From an uncultured Clostridia bacterium (lineage in GTDB: Bacteria > Bacillota > Clostridia > Tissierellales > Peptoniphilaceae), in NCBI GenBank assembly GCA_947254025.1, contig CAMYBS010000003.1, positions 54,446-118,445 of the forward strand: a stretch of DNA of 64,000 nucleotides, written 5' to 3'. Positions within the stretch are counted from its first letter, which is position 1. Every line of letters begins with the position of its first letter. Below are positions 34,168 to 42,241 of the stretch, one piece after another. The position numbers and the translations under genes were made by a program. Under the pieces are notes generated by a model, which was not told the origin of the DNA, searched no databases, and worked only from the letters and a program-made list of their open reading frames with translations.

Positions 34168-35282
34168 TGGCGCGTTCACTACAAAAGCACGTCGTCATAG
34201 TAGGCGCAGTTAATGCAGGTAAGTCCACACTCTTCAACTCCATCATGGGTTCTAAGGCAGCCATAGTTTCAGAAGTGAAAGGTACAACAACAGATGCAGT
34301 TCGCAAGTCCATCGAAGTGCCAGGCCTTGGCCCAGTAGTCTTCATAGACACAGCAGGCTTTGGCGACGAGACCGCCCTATCAGACGAGAGATTAAAGAAG
34401 ACACGCGCCGAGTTTGACAAGGCAGACGCCTTCATCTACATTCTTAATGGCGATGATGAGAGCGTGCTTAAAGAGCTTCAAAAGCACAAGAAGCCGATCA
34501 TTAAAGTCATCATGTCGATAGATAGAGACGTGAGCTATGATAATGAAGATGCAATCGTTTATAGAGATGACTCATCACGCGAAGAAATTTTTTTAGCACT
34601 TAAAAAAGTTTTAGATACAAAAGAAGAGTCCTTATTAGATGGCCTTGTTCATAAAGGCGCGACCATCATCATGGTTATGCCGCAAGACGCAGCAGCGCCA
34701 AAGGGAAGGCTCATCAAGGCGCAAGTCGAAACGCTTAGAGAGGCACTCGACAAGGGCATGACAAGCATAGTCGTGGGAGATGAAGACCTTGAAGGAGTGA
34801 GAGATAGATTTGGGGAGATTGACCTTGTGATCTGCGATTCGAGAGTCTTTAAGAGAGTCTACGACGTCTTTCATGAGAGAGCAAAAGTGACATCGTTCTC
34901 AGTATTATTCTCCAAGATGAAAGGCGACATAGCCTACTTCATAGAGTCCGCGAAGAAATTCGATAGCTTCAAAGGCGACGAAAAAATACTTATAGCCGAG
35001 GCTTGCACACACCCACCCATTAACGAAGACATAGGCACAGTCAAGATCCCAGCCATGCTGAAGAAGCGCTTCGGAGATGGTTTGAAATTTACTTTTACTA
35101 GAGCCGACGACTTCGGCGGCATCGAAGGCTACGACATGATTATACATTGCGGCGCTTGCATGTTTAACAGAGCCCACGTGATGAGTAGAGTCGCAAAGGC
35201 GAGGGAGATGGGAGTCGCGATGACGAATTATGGGGTGACGATTGCATATTTAAATGGCATTTTAGATAAAATTTCTCATTAA
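34164..35282 (+). CDS. hydF: [FeFe]-hydrogenase maturase GTPase HydF
   Basis: 372 residues. G domain with GAVNAGKSTLFN (P-loop), DTAGFGDE and the rest of the GTPase core to about residue 165, then dimerisation and cluster domains with EACTHPPI and IIHCGACMFNRAHV providing the Fe-S ligands. HydF is the scaffold that delivers the di-iron centre to HydA. No hydA is in the window. End of the operon. Confidence 0.95.
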   Translation: MMARSLQKHVVIVGAVNAGKSTLFNSIMGSKAAIVSEVKGTTTDAVRKSIEVPGLGPVVFIDTAGFGDETALSDERLKKTRAEFDKADAFIYILNGDDESVLKELQKHKKPIIKVIMSIDRDVSYDNEDAIVYRDDSSREEIFLALKKVLDTKEESLLDGLVHKGATIIMVMPQDAAAPKGRLIKAQVETLREALDKGMTSIVVGDEDLEGVRDRFGEIDLVICDSRVFKRVYDVFHERAKVTSFSVLFSKMKGDIAYFIESAKKFDSFKGDEKILIAEACTHPPINEDIGTVKIPAMLKKRFGDGLKFTFTRADDFGGIEGYDMIIHCGACMFNRAHVMSRVAKAREMGVAMTNYGVTIAYLNGILDKISH

Positions 35283-35400
35283 AACACGCCCTTGAACTCG
35301 TTCCCTCCTCAGCAATGCTCGAGTACATTTGTACACTCCGCTTGCTTCGTCAGTCCACATCGTCCAATCATCGCGTTTTATCTGAGAAATTAGATAAACT
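35283..35400. repeat. Intergenic repeat island 5
   Basis: A single minus-oriented TACTCGAGCATTG module (35310-35378) with hairpin GAGTACA-3-TGTACTC-like arms, flanked by CTTGAACTCGTTCCCTC. It directly follows the hydF stop. Confidence 0.75.
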
Positions 35401-35435
35401 AGTTACAAATCAAATAAAACATTTACACCATATAC

Positions 35436-35463
35436 AAGAAGGCATTGCAGCCTTCTTTTTTAT
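35436..35463 (+). terminator. Terminator of the hyd operon
   Basis: AGAAGGC-6-GCCTTCT followed by TTTTTTATT. It lies after the repeat module, so the module would be transcribed. Confidence 0.85.
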
Positions 35464-35511
35464 TGTCATAGCGTCCGTTTGTTACATTTGTGTTAAATAT
35501 TCGCAAAAGAC

Positions 35512-35543
35512 TTGATTTTTATGGGGGGGGGGGGTGCTACAAT
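35512..35543 (+). promoter_or_regulatory. Poly-G spacer promoter of the SLH surface protein gene
   Basis: TTGATT (35512-35517) and TACAAT (35538-35543) are separated by 20 bp that include 12 consecutive G (35523-35534). With nine G the spacer would be the optimal 17 bp. A second TTGACA (35575-35580) lies nearer the gene but has no good -10. Slipped-strand change in tract length would tune the promoter. Confidence 0.7.
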
Positions 35544-35605
35544 GATGATGAACAAGTTTACGAGTTGACATAATAAAGTGGAATAATAATAAAAGGAGTG
35601 AAAAC

Positions 35606-38600
35606 ATGAAAAAGAAATTATTCGCAATATTACTTGCACTTGCAATTTTACTCTCATCAATGCTTTCGCTAAGTGAAGTAAGCTTTGCGCAGGGAGAAAA
35701 ATACGTTTTAAGCGAGGATGGTGTACCTGATGAAACTTTTACAAGGGCTGAAGATCTTATTACGTATATGAATACGCCAGGCAATTTTAATCAGACTAAA
35801 TCATATACCCTTACTCTAAATGATAATTTAGAGATACCTGTTGAAGGCGGTCATTTAAAAACCCTAGAAATACATTGCAGTCTTACAATAGAGGGAAATG
35901 ATAAAACAATAACAGGAGCTGACGGCGGACAAGATAAAGATAGGCTAATTAATATAAAACTTGAAAAAGGCGATATAACAATAAATAATTTAAAAGTTGA
36001 TGGCTCTAATAAATATGCTGGCATATTATGGTTGAATAATAATCCAGATGGTAAATTTAATATAAACCTTAACTTCTGTCATTTTGAAAATTGCTATGCA
36101 GGAGATGATAGATTTGAATATGGAGGCGCTATATATTTCAAATTTGATGAATCACCAGATGCCATTTCTGGAGATAAAATAATTACAAAAGCTAATATTA
36201 AAAACTCTTCATTTAATAACTGCAAAGCTGGTCAAGGCGGAGCAATTTACCTACGTGGCAGAATATGGATGACAATAATTGATACACAAATGAGCAATTC
36301 TTACGCAGAATATAGGGGCGGAGCTGTAGGCGCATATAATGTAAGAAAGCTTGAATTTAAATCTCCGAACCTAGGCACAAAGCCTAGCATTACAAATTCG
36401 AAAGCAAATAAATATAATGGTGGTGCAATATATATATATACTTTTCTTACGCACGCTTATTATAATGAGTATAAAACGGACTTGCTAATTAGTGACTATA
36501 CTATAGATAAGTGTTCAGCAGGAGATTCCGGAGTAGCGATATCTGCAAGTTATGTAAATATAGATTTTGACAAACTTAGTATATCTAATTGCTACAATAG
36601 TGGCGTTTACGCTGAGGGTGCATTATATATCTCAAGTAGCGGTGGATCAATAAAAAATTCAAAAATTTTTAACAATGATTTAGGCCAAAATAACATGGGT
36701 TCAGCTATATCTATATACTTTACAGATACGGATGAAGTAAAAAAAATTGAAATAGTAGCCTCTGAATTTTATAATAATAAATCAGGCGCTGGTGGAGCTA
36801 TATATATTAGGGGCGGAGATGTAGAGATTAAAGATGGAATTATCGATGGAGTGAAGAAAAAGTCGAAGCTTTTTAACAACGAAGCACAAGTTGGTGGAGC
36901 AATATGTCTTTCACACGGAAAACTTACTATAAAAAATACAGAGATTAAAAATAATAGGGTAATTTTTGATAATGGGGTAGATTTAAGTGGTAATGGCGCA
37001 GCTATATATAGTAAAGGTATAGCTTATGACGCTGATGAACTACGCGAGCTTACTATTAGTGAAGACTGTATAATTTCAGAAAACCACGCTGATAAATTTG
37101 GTGGGGGAATCTATTCCGAAGACAGTACAGTAAATATCGATAAGTCCGCAATAGAAAAAAATAAAGCCTTAAAAGGTGCTGGACTATATCTTGTAGGTGG
37201 AAGTGCTGAGATAAAAAATGAATCTGTGATAAAAGAAAATGAAGCAAACGAAGCTAATCCATCTGCTGATAAAAAAGTTGGAGATGGAGCTGGCTTATAT
37301 ATTCTTCCTGGTGATGACAGTCAATATAAAATTGATAATAGTAAAATCATTAATAACAAGGCTGGAGCCTTAGGCGGCGGAATTTATCTTCTTGGAGTCT
37401 TTTATGACATGGCGGCCGAATACGATCCAAATATAATAAAATACAAGACAGACATATATAATTATTTAAAAGGAATGTCACATTATATTAAATTAAATAA
37501 GGCTACTTTCGAAGGCAATACAGCTGGCCTTGGCTTTTATAACCCACCAAAGGATATTGAATCTATAAAAAATGCCCCTGATGCTGTGAGTGATGACGAT
37601 TATAAGGCTTTAATGAGCGAGAAAAACTCTTGCAGGAATAAACTTATGATAGAGGGTGCTGATGGCAAAATGAAGCACGTTGAAAGTCTTATAAATAACT
37701 ACGATATAGACTATGCTGATCCTAAGATAAATATATCATACAATTCAAATGGTAAAACACAAGAAGAAAAAGTTTATACTGAAGAAACAAATTTTGATAA
37801 TAATAATAATGTTATTAAACCTTTTGAACATACAATTAAAACTTTAGATGAAACAGGACTTAAAAAAGAAGGATCAAAATTTTTGGGCTGGAACACAAAA
37901 GCAGATGGCACAGGTAAGCCATACGAAGTAGGCAAAAAGTATGAACTTAATGGCAACCTTTATCTATATGCAATATGGGAAGGAGCACCTGCACCAGCAC
38001 CTAGTACTCTTATTCTTACTCTTGACGAAAACTATGCACATGGCAAAATCACAGACTATGAAGTGATGCAAGGCGAGTTTATCGAGCCATATCTATATAC
38101 ACCGCGCAGAAGAGGCTACATCTTTGAAGGATGGAGCTACAATAGAGATAGAATGCGCGAAGTAAGAAAGGGCGATCAAGTATATGGTGACACAGTGCTA
38201 TATGCAATGTGGACTAAGAGGAAGGCAAAGGCAAAAGAAGAAGCACCTGAAGAGCCAGAAGAAATAAAAGGCATGACACACAAGGCCTACATCTTCGGCT
38301 ACCCAGATGGTACAGTAAGACCTAACGGCAAAATCACGAGAGCTGAGGCTGCAGCTATGCTTGCAAGGCTACTAGACATCGAAGCATATGGATCAGCAGA
38401 TGCACCGAGCTTCCCTGACACTCCAAGCTCGTGGTACAACAAAGCCATCAACGCGGTAGTGACTAGAGGCATAATGCAAGGCTACCCAGACGGAAACTTT
38501 AGACCAAACAGTCCTATCACAAGAGCGGAGTTCACTAAGATGATAGCCGTGATAGACAATAAACCATACGGCACAGCGCCATTCGCAGATGTTATAGGTC

Positions 38601-38908
38601 ACTGGGCAGAAAGACCTATAGGCGCTGAGCACGAGGCGAAGAGAATCACAGGCTACCCAGACGGCACATTCAGACCAGATAACCACATCACAAGATGCGA
38701 AGCGGCTGTAATACTAAATAAGATATTCGAGAGAAACTTCGATGCTATGTCATTAATCAAGTGTAAAAACCCACAAATGATTAAATACTTCACAGACCTT
38801 GATGCAAGCTTCTGGGGATATAACGATATGGTTGAGGCTACTAATGATCATGAATACATTAGAAGAACTAAGAACAGAGTAGAAGAAAACTGGCTATTAA
38901 TTAAATAA
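35606..38908 (+). CDS. SLH-anchored surface protein with beta-helix and InlB-type repeats
   Basis: 1100 residues. Signal peptide (about 1-30); a long right-handed beta-helix (about 60-690) with at least ten GGAIY-type repeats (GGAIYFKF, GGAIYLRG, GGAIYIYT, GGAIYIRG, GGGIYSED, GAGLYLVG, GGGIYLLG), as in polymorphic membrane proteins and adhesins; two Listeria-Bacteroides InlB-type repeats (about 710-870, FLGWNTKADGTG, FEGWSYNRD, both ending YAxW); an acidic linker; and three SLH domains (about 890-1060, GYPDGTVRPNG.ITRAEAAAM, GYPDGNFRPNSPITRAEF, GYPDGTFRPDNHITRCEA) that bind pyruvylated wall polymer. Probable adhesin. The poly-G promoter suggests on/off expression. Confidence 0.92.
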   Translation: MKKKLFAILLALAILLSSMLSLSEVSFAQGEKYVLSEDGVPDETFTRAEDLITYMNTPGNFNQTKSYTLTLNDNLEIPVEGGHLKTLEIHCSLTIEGNDKTITGADGGQDKDRLINIKLEKGDITINNLKVDGSNKYAGILWLNNNPDGKFNINLNFCHFENCYAGDDRFEYGGAIYFKFDESPDAISGDKIITKANIKNSSFNNCKAGQGGAIYLRGRIWMTIIDTQMSNSYAEYRGGAVGAYNVRKLEFKSPNLGTKPSITNSKANKYNGGAIYIYTFLTHAYYNEYKTDLLISDYTIDKCSAGDSGVAISASYVNIDFDKLSISNCYNSGVYAEGALYISSSGGSIKNSKIFNNDLGQNNMGSAISIYFTDTDEVKKIEIVASEFYNNKSGAGGAIYIRGGDVEIKDGIIDGVKKKSKLFNNEAQVGGAICLSHGKLTIKNTEIKNNRVIFDNGVDLSGNGAAIYSKGIAYDADELRELTISEDCIISENHADKFGGGIYSEDSTVNIDKSAIEKNKALKGAGLYLVGGSAEIKNESVIKENEANEANPSADKKVGDGAGLYILPGDDSQYKIDNSKIINNKAGALGGGIYLLGVFYDMAAEYDPNIIKYKTDIYNYLKGMSHYIKLNKATFEGNTAGLGFYNPPKDIESIKNAPDAVSDDDYKALMSEKNSCRNKLMIEGADGKMKHVESLINNYDIDYADPKINISYNSNGKTQEEKVYTEETNFDNNNNVIKPFEHTIKTLDETGLKKEGSKFLGWNTKADGTGKPYEVGKKYELNGNLYLYAIWEGAPAPAPSTLILTLDENYAHGKITDYEVMQGEFIEPYLYTPRRRGYIFEGWSYNRDRMREVRKGDQVYGDTVLYAMWTKRKAKAKEEAPEEPEEIKGMTHKAYIFGYPDGTVRPNGKITRAEAAAMLARLLDIEAYGSADAPSFPDTPSSWYNKAINAVVTRGIMQGYPDGNFRPNSPITRAEFTKMIAVIDNKPYGTAPFADVIGHWAERPIGAEHEAKRITGYPDGTFRPDNHITRCEAAVILNKIFERNFDAMSLIKCKNPQMIKYFTDLDASFWGYNDMVEATNDHEYIRRTKNRVEENWLLIK

Positions 38909-38927
38909 AATAACACAGATAAAAAAC

Positions 38928-38962
38928 AAAGGATAGAGATTTTATAGTCTCTATCCTTTTTT
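38928..38962 (+). terminator. Terminator of the SLH protein gene
   Basis: AAAGGATAGAGA and TCTCTATCCTTT make a 12-bp stem followed by TTTT. Confidence 0.9.
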
Positions 38963-38984
38963 ATGTCTAAATCTATATTTTCAC

Positions 38985-39350
38985 AATTCTTTATCATATC
39001 AATGAAACACAACTATACAAATTTTGCCGGAAAAAGAAGAACCTCGTACTAAAGTACGAGAACCTTGGTGCTTCGCATTGAGATGATTGAGCGAAGTGGA
39101 CCGACGAAGCAAGCGGAGTGTATAGTCCATACTCGAGCATTGCCGAGAAGCGAACGAGTTTCAGGCGCCAATTGAACAAAAAATCACAAATTTCACTATG
39201 AAAATTTATGCATAAGGCGCAGCATAACAAGCGACCGACCGACATCGTACTAAGGGGTACGTTGAGGGAGGAAGCGAAGCGCGCGAGCCTTAGGCGAAAT
39301 TTGAAGAACCTCGTACTAAAGGTACGAGAACCTTAGTGCTTCACACAGGA
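38985..39350. repeat. Intergenic repeat island 6
   Basis: AACC-flanked hairpins at 39036-39076 and 39303-39343, a TACTCGAGCATTG module (39083-39175), and the GGTCGGTCG module (39229-39287) in the orientation opposite to 5849-5907. No gene. Ends a few bases before the antiporter stop. Confidence 0.82.
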
Positions 39351-39356
39351 GTGAAA

Positions 39357-40550
39357 TTATTTCTCTAGGAATTTTTTATAAGTAAGATCCATCGCCGCCG
39401 CTCCAAGTGGTGCAGTGATTAGTATCGCAAGTGCAGCAACGGAGAGGATGATCTTACCACATCCAAGTCCCATAGCTAGTGGCACGGAGCCTATCGCCGC
39501 TTGCACTGTCGCCTTAGGTAAGTAGCTAAATACTGTGAACAGCTTTTCCTTCTTGTTAAGCCCTGTGCCTAGGAGCGCTATCATGACACCGACCGTTCTA
39601 AAGGCAAGCGCTACGAATATCATCACGACAGCCATAAGCCCAGCGTCAAGCGTGTAGCGTATGTCGACCTCAGCGCCTACAAGGACGAAGAGCATAAGCT
39701 CGGCAGCAATCCAAAACTTTGCAAACTTAGCTGAGAGCCTTTGTGAGACGCTGCTGACAGACTTTATCTTGATAGTCATCGCCATAGTCACGACAGCAAT
39801 CAAGGAAGAAATTGCGAGCCTTCCCTTAAGCGCGCCCTCAATCGCAACGAGTAAGAAGCTTAGCGCCATGATGATTAGAGCCTTCATGCTGTTACGAATC
39901 AGATGCTTTTTCGCAAAGGACCTTTCGAAGACAAAGCTTGCAATGATGCCGAAGGTCGCACCCAAGGCTATGCCTAAAACTATGCTGATGGGGATGGAGG
40001 CGAACTTACTCATATCGACGCCCTTACCCATTGCCATGCCTAAAAAGCTTGTGAATAGAACGATGACGTAGATGTCGTCCATGGATGCGCCCGCCATGAT
40101 CATCTGAGGGATGGCCTTCTTCGTACCGTAGCCCTCATCCATAAGCATGGACATGCGCGGCACAACGACAGCAGGAGAGACTGCACCTAGAACCGCACCC
40201 ATTAGCAAAGCGTCAATGGCCCGGATTTTTAAAAGTATGGGGGCAAAGAGTGCATAGCCCAGAATTTCAAAGCTTGCAGGCAGAAAGCTTAGTAGAAGCG
40301 CGGGTCTGCTTGCTTTTTTAAGGTCACTTAGGTCAAGAGATAGACCTGCCTTGATCAGAATGATGAGTAGGGCAATCTGCCTTAGCTCCGCCGAGATGCC
40401 GAGGATTTTGTCGTCGAGCAGGTTTAAGACGAAGGGTCCTAAGAGCACCCCTGTAAATAGCATGCCAACTATGCGTGGCAATTTTAAACGTTTTGATACT
40501 TCAGCCATGATGAGGCCGAGTAGGAAAATTAGAGCGAGTGATTGTATCAT
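39357..40550 (-). CDS. CPA-family cation/proton antiporter under fluoride riboswitch control
   Basis: 397 residues with about 12 membrane helices. The ATG at 40550 is 5 nt after AAAGGAG; an upstream TTG overlaps that site. KLPRIVGMLFTGVLLGP and GAVLGAVSPAVVVPRMSMLMDEG are typical of NhaP/KefB-like monovalent cation:proton antiporters, and GAVLSPTD-like pore residues appear as GAVSPAVVVPR. The leader holds a fluoride riboswitch, and antiporters of this type are among the gene classes known to be controlled by that RNA. It may help counter the acid load that follows HF entry. Confidence 0.88.
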   Translation of the reverse strand: MIQSLALIFLLGLIMAEVSKRLKLPRIVGMLFTGVLLGPFVLNLLDDKILGISAELRQIALLIILIKAGLSLDLSDLKKASRPALLLSFLPASFEILGYALFAPILLKIRAIDALLMGAVLGAVSPAVVVPRMSMLMDEGYGTKKAIPQMIMAGASMDDIYVIVLFTSFLGMAMGKGVDMSKFASIPISIVLGIALGATFGIIASFVFERSFAKKHLIRNSMKALIIMALSFLLVAIEGALKGRLAISSLIAVVTMAMTIKIKSVSSVSQRLSAKFAKFWIAAELMLFVLVGAEVDIRYTLDAGLMAVVMIFVALAFRTVGVMIALLGTGLNKKEKLFTVFSYLPKATVQAAIGSVPLAMGLGCGKIILSVAALAILITAPLGAAAMDLTYKKFLEK

Positions 40551-40586
40551 TTTTACTCCTTTCAAAAATAATATTACTTAAGCGCA

Positions 40587-40672
40587 CAAAAAAAGCTGAT
40601 ACCCCTGTAAAAACAGAAGTCATCAGCTTAATGGCGGTTTCATTTCGTGGGAGAACTTCATTCCCATGTATT
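40587..40672 (-). promoter_or_regulatory. Fluoride (crcB-type) riboswitch with terminator platform
   Basis: Read on the minus strand: GGGAATGAAGTTCTCCC (40649-40665), then AAACCGCC and GCTGATGACTTCTG (40614-40627), the order and bases of the fluoride aptamer. GAAGT in the first loop can pair with ACTTC to form the pseudoknot. AAGCTGAT, part of the aptamer 3' side, also forms the left arm of a terminator with ATCAGCTT and eight T (40587-40594 side). Fluoride binding would therefore prevent termination and turn on the antiporter. Confidence 0.88.
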
Positions 40673-40684
40673 TAGTATATATTT

Positions 40685-40712
40685 ATTTTATCACATGCGT
40701 AGTTTTTGTCAA
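40685..40712 (-). promoter_or_regulatory. Promoter of the fluoride-controlled antiporter
   Basis: Minus strand TTGACA (40707-40712), 16-bp spacer, TAAAAT (40685-40690), placing the start just before the aptamer. Confidence 0.82.
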
Positions 40713-40731
40713 GACTTTTCTCTTACAAGAA

Positions 40732-41007
40732 CTAGTCAGTGTAGACCTTAAATCCCTTCGACAAAGGGTTCTTCGAGTAGTCTATAGTAAAGCACTCAAT
40801 GTTGTCTAAGTTCTTGTTCACACAAATTTTAAAACCTTGAGCATCCATAAGGATGTCGTTTTCATTTGACTTATCCAAAGTCACGCCGTAGACGGCACCA
40901 CATCAGGAGTAGTTCAAAACCCTTATGCGTAGAGCCTTGTCCTTATCATCCTTTACATTTAATTCATTTAAGCGTTCGATCGCTTTATCTTTTAAAATAA
41001 TTTTCAA
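40732..41007 (-). CDS. HesB/IscA-like protein with in-frame UGA: probable selenoprotein
   Basis: The minus frame reads MKIILKDKAIERLNEL..., then ...RVLNYS-UGA-CGAVYGV..., then a further 56 codons with good coding character to TAG. The UGA is codon 35 (40905-40903). HesB-like proteins have a Cys-Cys-Gly or Sec-Cys-Gly motif at this place, and HesB-like selenoproteins are a known family in anaerobic Firmicutes. Protein 91 residues if UGA is read. The TTG start at 41007 follows GGGTGAT by 4 nt; an ATG at 41013 is inside that site. GCC-GUCUAC-GGC just after the UGA could be a minimal SECIS apical loop. Alternative: a nonsense mutation. Confidence 0.72.
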
Positions 41008-41130
41008 TATCATCACCCACTCATATATACCCAATCTCATTAATAATACTTATACTTTAAACCATTTGCATAAATTTTATGAATATAGTCCTCGCCACAT
41101 ACTACTTAAGTATGATGTTTCAAAAAACTA

Positions 41131-41159
41131 TTGACATAATCGATTTACCGTGATACAAT
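41131..41159 (+). promoter_or_regulatory. Consensus promoter of the ORF-less transcript
   Basis: TTGACA (41131-41136), 17-bp spacer, TACAAT (41154-41159). Expected start near 41166. Confidence 0.88.
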
Positions 41160-41165
41160 ATAACC

Positions 41166-41702
41166 AAGATAGATGGATCACATCTATTGAAAAGAAAATT
41201 AGCTCCATCCCTTGACTTAATATAGATACGAAGCTAAATATTTTAGCAAGGAATGAAAGGCTTAACTTTTACTATTTGAGAGCCATAGGTGGATCAAAGG
41301 TAAATAAAGTCTAATTAGATGAACCTTTGGTGGCAATAGCTGCTGAAGTGCTTGTTTAATCATATTCTCTTAATTCTTATATAAGAAGAATAAGATATTT
41401 ATTAGTGGAGGTAATTAAGAAATAAAATTTAATATTTATGACGATGGTAGATGACATGTGTTAAAGGTCACGACTATGAAAAGACATTCATTTATCTCTG
41501 TAAAAGGAGAATTATTTATCTTTTCAAGGTGAAAATTAAACAATGAAGGGCATATGGATGAATCTACAAAGTAAGATCGCTAAGAAGGGATGTATAAGAT
41601 GTCCTTTTGAAGCACACGAACGAAAGGAAGTTGTTAGAGTGATTGAACCTAAATCAAATCGTCAAGGGATGTAGCTAATATTTTTAAATATTAGCTTTTT
41701 TT
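41166..41702 (+). ncRNA. Candidate large structured noncoding RNA (about 535 nt)
   Basis: Bounded by a near-perfect promoter and a strong terminator, yet no frame holds a credible gene. ATTAGCT-CATCCCTTGAC near the 5' end (41198-41216) pairs with 41661-41679 at 18 of 19 positions, closing the whole RNA. Further local hairpins: TAGATG/CATCTA (41170-41186), GCTAA/TTAGC (41233-41247), GCCA...TGGC with CAAAGGT/ACCTTTG (41282-41335), TTCTTATATAAGAA, TCTC/GAGA (about 41494-41511). Size and build resemble large ornate RNAs such as ROOL, GOLLD or OLE, but I cannot assign it. RNase P RNA and tmRNA motifs are absent. The 3' strand of the closing helix also overlaps the terminator stem. Confidence 0.7.
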
Positions 41703-41703
41703 C
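41673..41703 (+). terminator. Terminator of the ORF-less transcript
   Basis: GCTAATATTT and AAATATTAGC pair perfectly around a short loop, followed by TTTTTTT. Confidence 0.93.
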
Positions 41704-41832
41704 GCATTCGATTTGCGATCTTGGCTAGTTTCGAATTCTTTTGTCGCTGCGGAGTGCGCTTGCACACCTCACTCCAAAAAATTCTGTACAACGCCAATCT
41801 CATCAAATCGCTCTGCGAAAACACTTTTCAAT

Positions 41833-41954
41833 GTCGGTCCACTTCGCTCAATCATCGCATTTGCTCCGCAAAATAGTTTGATCAGGCTCATTGACATTAT
41901 AATTTATTAACTTTTTATACGTTCAAACGCCAATCTCAGCATAGCGTAAAGGTT
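41833..41954 (+). repeat. 122-bp direct repeat, copy A
   Basis: Matches 42120-42241 with one difference (AGGCTC against AGGTTC). Confidence 0.92.
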
Positions 41955-42119
41955 GTTAAGTCCATGCACCAAGAGAACGAGCTTTGCGAAGTTCGATTGG
42001 CTATGCATGCCTTATTCCAGAAATCACAAAGGTGTGAAGCAAAGCGAACACAGCTTTGATTGATTTTACGGATCCTTCCTCGGCAATGCTCAGGTATAAT
42101 TATACATTCCGCTTGCCTC

Positions 42120-42241
42120 GTCGGTCCACTTCGCTCAATCATCGCATTTGCTCCGCAAAATAGTTTGATCAGGTTCATTGACATTATAATTTATTAACTT
42201 TTTATACGTTCAAACGCCAATCTCAGCATAGCGTAAAGGTT
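42120..42241 (+). repeat. 122-bp direct repeat, copy B
   Basis: Second copy; the copies start 287 bp apart. Its 3' end is followed by the hairpin arm CACGTCC, whereas copy A is followed by GTTAAGTCC, so the same block is joined to different modules. Confidence 0.92.

Noticed and set aside
40732..41007. Treating the HesB-like gene as a frameshifted pseudogene
   Set aside because: The frame is unchanged on both sides of the UGA and the stop sits exactly at the Sec position of the family, so a simple nonsense mutation is less likely, though not excluded.
41166..41702. RNase P RNA, tmRNA, T-box leader or group II intron
   Set aside because: No GAGGAAAGTCC core, no TpsiC-type GGTTCGA near the 3' end, no T-box sequence, and no GUGYG start or domain V-like hairpin seen; no downstream gene in range for a leader.
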